Positions 13,401 to 23,100 of a stretch of DNA of 64,000 nt are shown here, piece after piece. A model generated the notes under the pieces. The model saw only the letters and a program-made list of their open reading frames with translations, was not told the DNA's origin and searched no databases. Made by a program: the position numbers and the translations under genes. This stretch comes from Aptenodytes patagonicus (taxonomy: Eukaryota; Chordata; Aves; Sphenisciformes; Spheniscidae): NCBI RefSeq assembly GCF_965638725.1, contig NC_134960.1, forward strand, positions 5,830,501 through 5,894,500, read 5' to 3'. Position 1 is the stretch's first letter. Every line of letters starts with the position of its first letter.

Positions 13401-16400
13401 CTGAGTAGTGTCTTTTGTCATGAGATCCGCTTATAAAGATAACCAACACTTACATATCATGATCTATGCACTCCACTACTTTTCCAAAAGCTCCTTCTCC
13501 TAAAGTCGCAACAATTTCATCTAAAAAGAACAAACACAAGTTAGAATTATAAAACTACTTAAACAAGAATGAATATTATTAATGTAGATTTAAAAATGTG
13601 CCATTACAAAAGCATAATTACTTTAAATCTCAGCATCTGAATGCATTATTTTATTGGACAGGTGTCATGAAAACAGTTAGCCAAAAAACTATCTCTTGTT
13701 CTAATCTCAAGATTCAAGTTCATTTACTAATTGGAACTTTTTGAACACAGTATTTAAATTCTACAGAAAAGATATGCAAAAAAACAAAAAAGCACAAAAA
13801 AAACAGAACAAAAAGAGCAATGAAGATTTCTTTAGCCCCCCTCCTCTGACATACTATTCTAAACAGATTTTTTGCTGAAAAGTTTTTAAAAAGTGTTGAA
13901 AAATGTTCTATACATCTTGCTCTTAGAACGTCTCCACTTTCACAGATCAGGTGACCCTCCTCATCATCCTCTACACTCCTGGATCTTTTCCTTCGGTGAC
14001 TCTTCTGGAAACGGCACCAAGATCGTCCAGCCAATCAATATATCAGAGTGAATTCAGGGCAGAATACGCAATTCATTCAGCGGGGAGATATTCAGGCATT
14101 CAGTTACACACCAGGCCACGAACAGTTGGCAGGAGCAATTTCAAATTCAGTCCCCAGAAATTCACAGGGCACAGTTTATGTTACAGAAGAAAAACATGGC
14201 AAGGAACAGATTTTCAGATAAATACTTAAAGTGATAAAGCAACAGAAAAAACAACACAATTTTGTCTCTCAAACAGTGGCTTAACTGAAGACAGATTAAG
14301 AATGCAACATCGCTATTTCTAATACTTTGCTAGCAAATAGCAAAAAACAGTATCTATTTACATATCTAAGCTTACAGTCAGGTGAAATGTTTCTATTTTT
14401 AAAACATACACTTTATATAATCTAAACATTAAAAAAATCAAGTAATTTTACTTCCCTCATGTTTAGAGAGAGAAGAAAAATTACTCTGAAGTCCTTAATT
14501 TGCATTGTATAATCTAATACAACTTGCTGTTTCTATCGCAGAAATGTGACATAAAACACCTGGAGCTGAAGATGTATCAGTGGGCATCATGCCAATAATG
14601 AGAAATTCAGAGAGTACGCCTTCAAAGAAGGCAAGCAGCAAACTTATCCCATCTTCAGTAAGACATTAGCTGCCATTAGCCAGGCACGTGGCTTATCAAA
14701 GTTTTCTGGAATCAAGTGTAGAACTGTAGAGCTTGTTCTTATCAATTTACCAGACATGCACGTTTCATAGCTCCAATTAAGCTTACATTAAAAAAGCATG
14801 TCACTTCAATTACTTTTAGTAATAGGATGGATGGCATCTCACAGTCTACCTGAAAAAACATAGTTCACTATGCTGTAAAGCTAAAAAGTGATAACTGTAC
14901 TTTGAAATAGGATAGTTACCTGTCTTCATTTTCGAGATAACATTTTTCAGATTAATCCCAGTGATCTTAACTACCAGCCACCTATGTTCCCAGTGTATAA
15001 CTAGTACTGATGATAATCCCACCCCCCACCCAACACTCTGATCCAAAAGTCTCAACTAAGAACATATTCATATGCTCATAAATGGACTCAACTACAAAGC
15101 CTTTTTTAATAATATAGTATTTCTTAAAAGTACTGTGACCAGGAACTGAAGTTCTAGCACTCACTTAAGAACTTGTCTATTACCACTAATTCATTAATAA
15201 TAAAGTTAAAAATTACTCATACCGAATGTGATTGGTGACTGGAGCAATGATGTCTCTTATGCTTCCTTTTATGACTACTTTTCCTGCTCCGACCAGAGGA
15301 TTTGCTATAGTGATGATGGTGACTCTTTTCATAGTCTCTGTGATAATGCCTGTGGTCATACACTTCACAGAAGTCATTTCTGTATTCCTCAACATATCTC
15401 CGGTCATGATGGTCTCTTTCATTTATGGCTCTATCGTCCAAATAATGACTGAAAATATATTTTAAGTGAATGTTCTCCACTTCAAAAACTTGAGGTTCCA
15501 ACAAGATAAGTGACTTGAGCTGAGTTACAGAGTTACACAGTATCTGTCTTTACACCAAGAATGTTTTCTAATTGACTCCCTCCCCAAAAATAGTGGAGCT
15601 TTTGATGTTACTTTATTAGGAATCTAACAACATTGTCACTCTCAAATACATAGCAGCCATCCACATGAACAATATATAATCTATCCACAGTTTGCACAGT
15701 AAATAAGAAACTCAGACTCAAAAGGAGAAACACTTCCTAAAATATACTGAGCAACTCAATTACAATCTCCAAAGTCACAGGATAAATCGCTTGCGATACA
15801 GCAGTAATCCCCTTCTATGCTTCCAAAGCTCAAAGTGTTAAAAAAGAAAAAGAAAACCCGGAGACTGAGAGAAGTAGCATTGTTCTTAAGTGCTCTGCAT
15901 TAAACATTAAAAACCTCACAGAACATCTGGATCAAGGATCTTCTGCACATAAAAAAACCTTTAAGAAAGCCGCTGAGGCAAAGAGCCCCTATATTGCTGT
16001 ACACCTACCCCTTCCAGCATTTTATAAGCATGAGTATCAGCTCTGAAAAGAATTCCATGGGATCTTCTTCTCAGGGAAAAAAAAAAACCCAGAAAAACAC
16101 ATCCTTCCAGTGAAAGTCGTGTGGGAGAAAAAGCAAACCACCTCCAAATTAGTAAGAGAAACTCATACTTACCATTGTATTAAATGAGTAAAGAAACCTC
16201 TTCCTTTTGTTCACATTAAGTAAATGAAAAGGCATACTTTTTACTTGAAATTTAATATGGAATGTATTCAATACCAGACTCAACCGACAACAGTGAAACA
16301 AACTAGTAACATTTACTTGTTTTTATTAAAGAATTTCTATTTAATGGTTCAGATACCGCGTTAACAAAACCAACTACCTCTTAAGCTTGTCTTAAGTGAG

Positions 16401-16664
16401 CCAAACCTTAAGGAATTGCCAACTTTGGGCACTCAAAAACTCCTATCCTGAAAATGTATTTATTTTAGACATGATAAGAAACATTAGCGCTACTCAATTC
16501 AGAGTCTTATACCTTTCTGAAATGTGATTTGGTTTATAGTGCTTGCTTTCTTGTCCACTGCTGTGGGACCTTTTCCTGCGTTTATGGCTGCTACTGTGCT
16601 TTCTTTGATCCCAGCTCTTTCTGTCATCCCATTCAGGACAATGAGATTGTTTTGAATGCCGCAT
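7299..16664 (-). CDS. CLK4: Dual-specificity protein kinase CLK4 (whole coding region, 12 coding exons)
   Basis: CLK4 is a nuclear LAMMER-family kinase that phosphorylates SR proteins and so controls splicing and release of factors from speckles. Joining the exons at 16664-16513, 15448-15223, 14004-13914, 13520-13454, 11769-11653, 11545-11379, 11274-11180, 10079-9950, 9618-9536, 8998-8919, 7615-7528 and 7439-7299 gives 478 residues (human about 481) with all phases agreeing. Seen: basic RS/His-rich region 1-156; glycine loop GEGAFG 164-169; ATP-binding K187; HTDLKPEN with catalytic D284; DFG D321-G323; family signature [11 protein letters not shown] 382-392; C terminus to N478. All catalytic residues are intact, so it should be active. 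CLK1 is the nearest paralogue; the COL23A1/RASGEF1C neighbourhood favours CLK4. Both neighbouring genes share its strand. Confidence 0.93.
7528..7615 (-). CDS. CLK4: CLK4 exon 12 (residues 403-432)
   Basis: Encodes [20 protein letters not shown] and the following RRRCKPLK, a strongly CLK1/4-like stretch. The donor is AAG followed by GTAGGA. The following intron is only 88 nt (7440-7527). Confidence 0.92.
7616..8918 (-). other. CLK4: CLK4 intron 11
   Basis: A 1.3 kb intron between coding exons 11 and 12. No further exon or clear repeat was seen. Confidence 0.7.
8919..8998 (-). CDS. CLK4: CLK4 exon 11 with the LAMMER signature
   Basis: Encodes THDSK then [12 protein letters not shown], the motif that names the LAMMER kinase family (382-392), then LPAHMIKKS. 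Acceptor CCACACAG and donor AG/GTAAGT are close to consensus. Confidence 0.93.
9304..9383. repeat. 40-bp tandem duplication in CLK4 intron 10
   Basis: Two adjacent 40-bp units (9304-9343 and 9344-9383), starting TCTTAAATAGTCTGAAGG, differ at only three positions. The high identity suggests a recent local duplication. It lies in the 537-nt intron between exons 10 and 11. Confidence 0.85.
9536..9618 (-). CDS. CLK4: CLK4 exon 10 (residues 349-376)
   Basis: Encodes [20 protein letters not shown] through FTVFQ, including the DVWSIGC kinase subdomain IX motif. Acceptor TTTTGCAG, donor CAG/GTATGT. Confidence 0.93.
9950..10079 (-). CDS. CLK4: CLK4 exon 9 with DFG and APE motifs
   Basis: Encodes [20 protein letters not shown], then [20 protein letters not shown] and VIL. 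It includes the Mg-binding DFG (321-323) and the RAPE end of the activation loop. TFDD replaces the TYDD I recall in mammalian CLK1 and CLK4. Donor is G/GTCAGT. Confidence 0.93.
10080..11179 (-). other. CLK4: CLK4 intron 8, with a 23-base homopolymer
   Basis: A 1.1 kb intron. It contains a run of 23 T on the plus strand (11091-11113), read as poly(A) in the pre-mRNA, about 65 nt downstream of the exon 8 donor. No other element recognised. Confidence 0.7.
11180..11274 (-). CDS. CLK4: CLK4 exon 8 with the catalytic loop
   Basis: Encodes [20 protein letters not shown] then [12 protein letters not shown] (274-305). HTDLKPEN holds the catalytic aspartate D284. Acceptor CCTTGTAG, donor ATG/GTAAGT. 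Confidence 0.93.
11379..11545 (-). CDS. CLK4: CLK4 exon 7 (residues 218-273)
   Basis: Encodes [20 protein letters not shown] then [18 protein letters not shown], the hinge and N-lobe to C-lobe transition, ending [10 protein letters not shown]. It is bounded by two short introns (11546-11652, 107 nt; 11275-11378, 104 nt). Confidence 0.93.
11653..11769 (-). CDS. CLK4: CLK4 exon 6 with the ATP-binding lysine
   Basis: Encodes [20 protein letters not shown] then [22 protein letters not shown] carries K187, and E in the [10 protein letters not shown] helix is the expected alphaC partner. The acceptor polypyrimidine tract is weak (TTCTTTTAAAG). Confidence 0.9.
11770..13453 (-). other. CLK4: CLK4 intron 5
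   Basis: A 1.7 kb AT-rich intron. No exon-like open segment with flanking splice sites or clear transposon was noticed. Confidence 0.65.
13454..13520 (-). CDS. CLK4: CLK4 exon 5 with the glycine loop
   Basis: Encodes [20 protein letters not shown] then HD (157-178). The nucleotide-binding GEGAFG is intact. If exon 4 is skipped, this exon is read in another frame as MKLLRL followed by TAG, which ends the protein. Confidence 0.93.
13521..13913 (-). other. CLK4: CLK4 intron 4, short and possibly retained
   Basis: This 393-nt intron lies between exons 4 and 5. In mammalian CLK1 the introns flanking the equivalent exon are known to be retained in nuclear transcripts and spliced on demand. Whether that holds here is inferred from homology only. 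Confidence 0.5.
13914..14004 (-). CDS. CLK4: CLK4 exon 4, 91 nt, regulated cassette exon
   Basis: Encodes [20 protein letters not shown] then [10 protein letters not shown] (127-156), a basic nuclear-localisation-like stretch and the acidic linker before the kinase domain. At 91 nt it is not a multiple of three, the same length as the CLK1 exon 4 whose skipping yields a kinase-dead truncated form. Skipping here would give 126 residues plus MKLLRL, 132 in all. Confidence 0.93.
14005..15222 (-). other. CLK4: CLK4 intron 3
   Basis: A 1.2 kb intron upstream of the 91-nt exon. The exon 3 donor is CG/GTATGA, weaker than consensus. No repeat or other gene seen. Confidence 0.65.
15223..15448 (-). 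CDS. CLK4: CLK4 exon 3, RS- and His-rich domain
   Basis: Encodes residues 51-126, including [40 protein letters not shown] and a [18 protein letters not shown] stretch. RS and KR repeats mediate binding to SR proteins and nuclear speckles. The histidine density (H83-H97, including four in a row at 94-97) appears higher than in mammalian CLK4 as I recall it. Acceptor ATTTTCAG. Confidence 0.93.
15449..16512 (-). other. CLK4: CLK4 intron 2
   Basis: A 1.06 kb intron between the first and second coding exons, with no recognised feature. Confidence 0.65.
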
Positions 16665-16670
16665 CTGCCA
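16513..16670 (-). CDS. CLK4: CLK4 exon 2 with the initiator ATG
   Basis: Coding starts at 16664 with [20 protein letters not shown], closely matching the MRHSK start of CLK1 and CLK4 in other vertebrates. Six untranslated bases (16670-16665) follow the acceptor TTTTTTCAG. Residues 22-50 are basic and serine-rich ([19 protein letters not shown]). Donor AG/GTATAA. The ATG context is weak (C at -3). Confidence 0.93.
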
Positions 16671-17320
16671 CTGAAAAAAACCAAATCAACAAAAACACAT
16701 AAAAGACAAAAGCATTACACTGGTATTTGCAGATGCAAGTCAACTACTGTAGTTTGATCAAATATGACAGAACTAGAAAGAACCATTTCCTCAAACAATT
16801 CTTCCTCAGCTTCCCCCACATATTATTTTGGTTTGGCGAGTAGACACAGCTTTCTCATCCTAACTCTGTGACACTGTTACAAAACACAAATCGAGATTAA
16901 ATAGGCCAACTCATCTTCACTTAATAGCTTCAAACATGTCATTAAAGCCTATTTTAAATAAACTCTCAAGTGACTACAAAGAATAATTTCCTTAAAGAGT
17001 CTTCTGTTGGAGAGAGACCTTCATCTTCAAACATCCTCTCCGACAAAACCTGGATTTAGTTCTTCATGCTATATTGTACATAAGTTACTACATGAAAGTC
17101 AAGTATGTACAATCAGTCTAAAAACTCCTCTCACAAGTCTATTTAAAGATCACTGTTAAACAGACACTTTTTAAAGTTTTAGCAACAATCACAGTGAACT
17201 CTGATATATGAACACGTAACTCTGTAGTACTATGAGCCAAGCCACAATTTTTGAACCCCATTAGCATGCAAGCGTGCGGGTGTTTTACAATTCAGCTGAT
17301 TCACCAAAGACAAAACCCAC

Positions 17321-17380
17321 CAGCTTCCGTTGCTCGATGCTATATGCAGGAATTCTGTGTTCAAACAGGTACATGCACAA
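17321..17380 (-). other. CLK4: Candidate 60-nt alternative exon upstream of the CLK4 start
   Basis: On the minus strand, a strong acceptor (TTCCTTTTTTTTCAG) is followed by 60 nt and a donor CTG/GTGGGT. The segment has no stop. Joined to exon 2 it is in frame with the CLK4 start, giving MYLFEHRIPAYSIEQRKLWQ immediately before MRHSK. Inclusion would add 20 residues from an upstream ATG, itself in a weak context. The exon is unproven. Confidence 0.4.
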
Positions 17381-19433
17381 CTGAAAAAAAAGGAAAGTAA
17401 AGCACAGCTGTAGAATTAAAAGTATAAGAAAACCAACCATTATTTGCTTACTCTTCTTCAGCAGGAGTTTCGAAAATAAGACTAAGCTTACATATCTACT
17501 TCAGTATATTCTGAAGAATTAACTAACACAGAACTAGAAAAAGTTTCCATAGTAAGCGGTGACAGCAAGAAAAGTAGTCTAGAAGACTAGATACAAAGAT
17601 AGCACTAAAAAAAATCATGATTGTGTAAATTTACATAGAACAACGTTGGTTGCCTCTATACCAACTGCAGGCATTAAGAGGGAAACTTGTAAATGGCAAG
17701 CCTGTTCTGAAAAAGAGGTTTTTTTATATTTTCATATTATTTGTGACAGGCTGGTAGTTAAAAAAGAACACAATAGACACCTGCACCAATGTTTTTTACA
17801 GAAATCTGTTTTTAAAATACAAATACAATGCAAACAGTGACGAACTGTGCAGTTTGAGAGACGTGGAGTGACTGGTACACCCGCTGAGTCAGTCATGATC
17901 TAGGTCTCGCAAAAATCTTACTCACTTACGATACATTAATAAGAAATAAAAATACTAATGTATCGAATGTCAAACAAAAATGCCTGAAGGATCAAGACAA
18001 AATTAAAACGGATTAGTGTTTCATTTACATGCCTGAATTTCTTCTCACCCAGCTCCAAAGCCATTTTCCTCTATTTTCAACCTACATACCTCAAATTATG
18101 AAACACACTCAGGTTTCAGTTATTCTGTTTTTGAGTTCTGAAGAGCCCCACACACACACTCAGTTATAGGTGAATTGGGGATTTTACATATGATTGCCTT
18201 TTTTCTTCTTTTCTTCCCCATTTCGCAGAAGGCAGGCTGCACTAAGGCTTTATAGTGGACACATATCTAAATAAAATCACCATTAAAGTGTCCTGCAGAG
18301 GCGGGCTTGGGGGTGGAAGGATGGACATTTGACACAAAAAACTGGAGAAAAGTTGAAGACTAACTGCATCTTAACTACACTCAAGTGCAGACAGAATTAC
18401 TGGAATTAAGACGGAAGTTGCAAATTCTGTCCCTAAAGCAGCCAAGTAAATGCAAACGAGGAGAAAATTGTTAGAATCGGTCTGCGCAAGGCCCGAAGTG
18501 GCCACAATCCATTTTACAGTAGGAACCACCTTAAGATTTTTTTACTATTATGCACTCCCTCTAAATTTATGCACCGAAGCACTTCACTTATGTAATACTG
18601 ACAGCCGACATGAACATATGCGTTCCTATAGCATGTGGTCCTAATCCGTATCACAGGCCGTTTTCAATCTCAGATTTTGCCATAAAGTTTCTCAAACAGG
18701 AGCCATGGACCTTTTGTAAAAGATCCATACAGAAAGGGCCTCAGGAAGGCCACAGAAGTCCTGCCATAAGCTGCCTACACTGCAGTTTCTAAATGTCTCT
18801 CCTCGAAAACTTGGCAGGCTGTACGGATCGGAGGAGGTCAAAGGCTTTTATTCCTTTGAGATGACCAAAGTCCGCCAGGCCAGGCCGATCTGAGCGCCTG
18901 CGGCACAGACACGCAGGAGCAGGTCCTACAGGAAACACCCACTACCCCAACCCACGGCCATGATGTCCACTGCCACGCTGGTCTTCCCTCGGGAGGCCTC
19001 TGGAGCCGGGGAGGGGGAGGAAAGGCTCGACTCCGTTGCCATCTGGGCAGGAGCCAGACACCTCCGTGCAGGCCGGGCTGAGCAGCCGAGCTGCGCGGCC
19101 CCCACCCCGAAAGTACCCACCGCACGGGAGGCCCCAGCTCTGCCCGCCCCAACCCCCACACGCACCTCCGCAGAGGCCCTCTCCACCACAGGAAACCCTG
19201 GCCGGGGGAGTCCTGTACCGAGGATCCCTCCTCCCACCCTAACCCCCCCTCAATCAACCCCTCACGCAGGGCCCTACGCTCATCCTGCTCCCCGGGCCGC
19301 GGAGGCGACGCAAGCAGCCCCCCGCACCAACCCTCTCCGCTTCCCCGCCGCTTCGGCCCCCCGAAAACGTAAGGGAGAGAGGAAAAAGGAAGAAGAAAAG
19401 AGCCCGAGGAGGAAGGCCGCCTCCGCCACTTAC
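17381..19433 (-). other. CLK4: CLK4 intron 1
   Basis: About 2 kb between the untranslated first exon and the candidate alternative exon. The right-hand 450 bp belong to the CpG island. No gene recognised inside. Confidence 0.55.
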
Positions 19434-19510
19434 AGCTGAAAAAAAAGGCGAGCGATCCCCTCGTCCGCCCTGCGCACACAAACAAAATGGCGGCCGCGAC
19501 CGAGCGCGGA
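19434..19510 (-). other. CLK4: Presumed CLK4 exon 1 (5' untranslated)
   Basis: The left border is a donor-like CAGCT/GTAAGT. The right border is approximate, guessed from the YY1-type motif that often lies just downstream of starts. No ATG lies in the segment, so it would be untranslated. The exon end reads TTTTTTTTCAGCT, resembling an acceptor, so the exact splice choice is uncertain. Confidence 0.5.
19484..19497 (-). promoter_or_regulatory. YY1-type site (GCGGCCGCCATTTT)
   Basis: The minus-strand sequence contains GCCGCCATTTTG, the extended YY1 recognition sequence, in the orientation and position typical for YY1 sites near CpG-island transcription starts. Confidence 0.6.
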
Positions 19511-19555
19511 GAAACTGCTTCCTCCCCTCCTCCCTCTCGCGGCCTCTGTGCGGCG

Positions 19556-19563
19556 TGACGTCA
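19556..19563. promoter_or_regulatory. Consensus CRE (TGACGTCA)
   Basis: A perfect palindromic cAMP response element lies about 50-60 bp upstream of the presumed CLK4 start, a usual position for CREB/ATF sites. Confidence 0.7.
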
Positions 19564-19664
19564 GACGCACAGCACAACGGGCGGGCGTAGGACAAAGGCC
19601 GCCCCCTAGTGGAGGTGGGGGGAGGGGGAAGAGCCGAGCCCTGACAGGCACCGAGGCGACGGCA

Positions 19665-19740
19665 GAGGCCCCGCCCCTGGAGAAGAGGCCCCGCCCCTGG
19701 GGTGCGGCCCCGCCCCTGGGGTGCCGCCTCGCCCCTGAGG
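19665..19740. promoter_or_regulatory. Array of four GC-box repeats
   Basis: Four units of 19-20 bp start at 19665, 19685, 19704 and 19723. The first three contain CCCCGCCCCTGG and the fourth a diverged CTCGCCCCTGA. These are SP/KLF-type GC boxes amplified in tandem, about 160-240 bp upstream of the presumed CLK4 start. Confidence 0.75.
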
Positions 19741-19753
19741 CGCCGCGGCCTCC

Positions 19754-20140
19754 GCCGCCATGGCGGCCGTTCTGAGGGGAGCGGGGTCCCGTCCGCCCGG
19801 CCCAGCCCACACGCCTCGGCCTGGCCTTTCCCCGCGCCCCTCTAGGGGGAAGCTTCTAAGGAGCTCGAGGCCGTGTGGGCTAGGGACCCAAATTCATGCA
19901 GGCGTTCAAGCAGCGAGCCCGGGTTCAAAGGCTACCACCGAGCCGCAGGGCCGCCCTCCTCTGGTGCCCGGGTCGGCCCTGAGCGTTGCCTCATCAAACG
20001 GGTGGAGCGGTACAGAAATCGCACCGCCAATTAACTGCTCCTAATGAGCTCACCAAACGTTGTGTTTAAGCAGTTCGGTGTCAGGTTGATGCCAGTGTTA
20101 GGCCTGGCTTCATGCTCACGCCTAAGAGTAGCTCGCAGGT
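19754..20140 (+). other. Possible divergent transcript: Kozak ATG and consensus donor
   Basis: The 14-bp palindrome GCCGCCATGGCGGC (19754-19767) places an ATG at 19760 in ideal Kozak context on the plus strand. It opens a 94-codon frame (stop at 20042-20044) with no recognisable domain. A full-consensus donor CAG/GTAAGT lies at 20138/20139. It could be the first exon of a divergent noncoding RNA from the CLK4 island; evidence is circumstantial. Confidence 0.25.
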
Positions 20141-23100
20141 AAGTCCCGGGGGAGTTGTTCCTGCGTGATGCTAACAGGCTGTACAGTAAAAACCTGATAA
20201 AATTGATTACCCACCCAAGTCAGCAACTTGCACCTGCCCCCTCCTCCATAAGTAATTGGTCTGACTGCTGAAAAGGGAGTATGTGCATTGCGGAGTGCAA
20301 GCGGATCGGTGTTTCCTGGTCCCGGGACAGACCCGGGTGCCACGGTGCTGCTGTTCCCCACAGAGTCGGGGTGTGAGGAAGGCAGGGTGCCGGGCCTGGC
20401 CGCCCATGCAATTCCTGATTCATGCCCCTAGAAATGTGGTGTGGTGAATCAAGCTTAGTCATGTGCTTGGCCTGAGAAAAGCAAAACCCTGGTGTGACAG
20501 GTTTAAATTAATGCAGTACTGTACAGTGGAAAAATATTATTACCAACTCCTCTAGCAGTCATTCAGACAGAGAATTTAATAAGCCCAAGAGATTGTTTTA
20601 AAGTAACAAACCCAAAATGAGCGGAAAGTGGAACTGAAATGCAAGCTTTAAATTTATTAACTCAAAATGTTTTATCTGGGGAAAATTAGAAATCTCTGAA
20701 GGTTAGTGGATAAATTGAAAAATTTCTGAACTCAGTGACTCTTTCCCAGAATAATTTTAGCAAGTTTTACCTCTAATACAGCAAGATTTTGCAAATGAAG
20801 CAAACCCCAGAATATCTAAGGTGTAGTGTACTTTTTATTGAAGGAGTGCTGGTGTCTTTTTAATGTCAGTCCCCCAAAGTATTAGCAAATAGTACTAAAA
20901 TGAAGACATATGTTTGGTTTCGTGGTTTTAAAATTTTCATTAAAATTTGTTTGTCAGTGAGCTTAAGATAAGCATTTAAATGTGGTTTGCACTAGAGTGA
21001 AAATCCTGTTTCCCTTCTTGGATTTTTTTTAAGAAGAGAAACTAAGATAGAAAACATTGACAGCTGTTTGTTGCCACGTGGTTTTTAAAAAAACCTTTTT
21101 ACCTCATAGTCCTTGTCACATACCAAATCTGTCAATGCCAAATATGGCTTTGGTGCCAGTGGTCTCCTATTTCTCATTTAGCATGTAAATGATTGGTTAT
21201 TATTTATAAAACTAGCAATAACATCTGCAAAGTGTTAAAGAGTTTTCCCAACATTCACTGATACAGCCCCTGCCTACGGAATTCTCTCAGACCGCAAGCA
21301 GCAGGAAAAAGATAGAGGGATAAAATTATATATACAGAGAGCGAGCATGCACACATGAACATGCATGCAGGAGTGTTGTGGGCACGCAGAAAATATCTGT
21401 TGACCTGACACTAGCCAACTGTACCAGAGAATTAATAGTTTCTCACCAGTTTCTTATTCCAAGAGGAATGTCTAGGAAGGGTATCTGGATTTTATGGAAA
21501 GTTTCTTGCTGAAAGGTTGATGACAAACCAGTGGCTGGTATCCCTGGCAGGGCAGAGAAGATGGGATGTGACAGGATCATGTTATCTGCCTTCCTTGCCT
21601 CACTGTCTCTTCTAGGGTTTTACTAGGTCTTACCTTTGCTATTTTTGTCTTCCCGTATAAATAGATGACGGGCCCTCCAACGGGGTATAGCAGCTCAGGG
21701 ACAGTTTGGGGAAGTCCTGCTTAATGGGAAAAAATAAGCTGATGCTGAAGAGACTATCAGAACTGACTACCTTGAAGCAGGAAAATTTTGGTTCTAGGGT
21801 ATTTCGGTTCTCTCCCGTCAGGAAGAAGGATCTTCAGCCTGGAGTAGAAGAGGTGGAAATAACTATTGTTCATTATGAAAACGCAATGAATGGGAGCTAG
21901 TAAAAATTTATCATTTTCAGTCAGAGGTTTTCAGCTGACAATTGAAAGAGGAACAAATCTATCAGAAGTTAAGAATAATTAGCTTTTTGTTTTGAACCTT
22001 TTTTAAGAAGAGAAGTGGTGTGTAAAGGTTGTACCACCTTCACATCAAACATACATAAAGTAAACTAAGGAAACTTCACTCTGAAGCAAAAGCCTTACAA
22101 CAGATTTTATAGAAAGTAGCCTCTATAGACAGATTGCAAAGCAGTTTCAGCTATTGCTCTTCATGCTGAACAAAGTGCTTTCAAAAATACCTCTATAGAC
22201 GTTCAAAAGAAAAGCAGTAATGAAAGCAGTTAATTTTCCTTCCTGTTCAGGAGGTGGCAGTGGAGGCCCAGCAGTAGAGGAATGTCAGCTGGAGTTTAAG
22301 TGGTGTCTCAGAGAAGGAGAAAGTCAGGAGAAATGCACTGGCCATGACCGGGTTATGTAGCGCAAACAAAGCAACAGCCCCTCTAGAAATGGCCATTTTT
22401 AAGATAGGAATAATTTAACGGGGAAAAATCAAATTAGAGAAATTTAGTCTTTACAAAACTGGGAAGGAAACGCATTTGAGTGTAGTTACAGCTACTTCTG
22501 CTGCCAACCCTTATGGTATTTACTTTTGTTTATAGGAGGCATTTCCTTGTTTAATTAGACTTTACAACACCAAATGCATGCACAACTCGAGGAGACAGTA
22601 ACACACAATGCAACTATGTTTTAGATTGCTTTGTACAGCAGAATACATTACGATTCAGTGTAATTATCCTGGTGGGACACATTTGTGCGTGTATGAAAAA
22701 CTGCATTCAAAACATTTGCTTCAAAATGCAATTTTGTATGGTCCCTCTTTCAAATGCTTCACAACAGTAGGTGATCCATCCTCACAGCAGCTATTCAGGA
22801 GACTTAAATCTCATTTAGTTTTCTCATTGTTTGGATACGAAATTTAAAGCAGGGGTTGTCGGCCTTGCCCAAAGCCTCAGAAAGACTCAACGGCAGAGCC
22901 AAAAATTCCTGGCTTTCAGTACTTCCGGTGCTGTGCTTGCTTTCTCTTAATTAAAGATGTATTGGTTTTGTTTTTCCTCCTTCTGGTTAGTGTCAGATGG
23001 TGGTTGATTCGTAGTTGTGCTTTGCCTTCGGTTGTTTATGGATTTCTGCAGTTTCATGGTTTGTTTTTTATGCTGATGGAGAGAATTTCATAGATCCCCT

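Larger units (their letters stand above)
18990..19830. promoter_or_regulatory. CpG island promoter of CLK4
   Basis: CpG-dense, GC-rich sequence covers the presumed CLK4 start, with a CRE, a YY1-type site and a GC-box array, and no TATA box. Open frames on both strands here reflect composition. The island extends upstream, where a plus-strand ATG in perfect Kozak context lies at 19760, so bidirectional activity is possible. Confidence 0.75.

Noticed and set aside
18838-19810. Several open frames of 100-215 codons around the CLK4 promoter
   Set aside because: They arise from CpG-island composition, conflict with each other, and have no domain or splice support.
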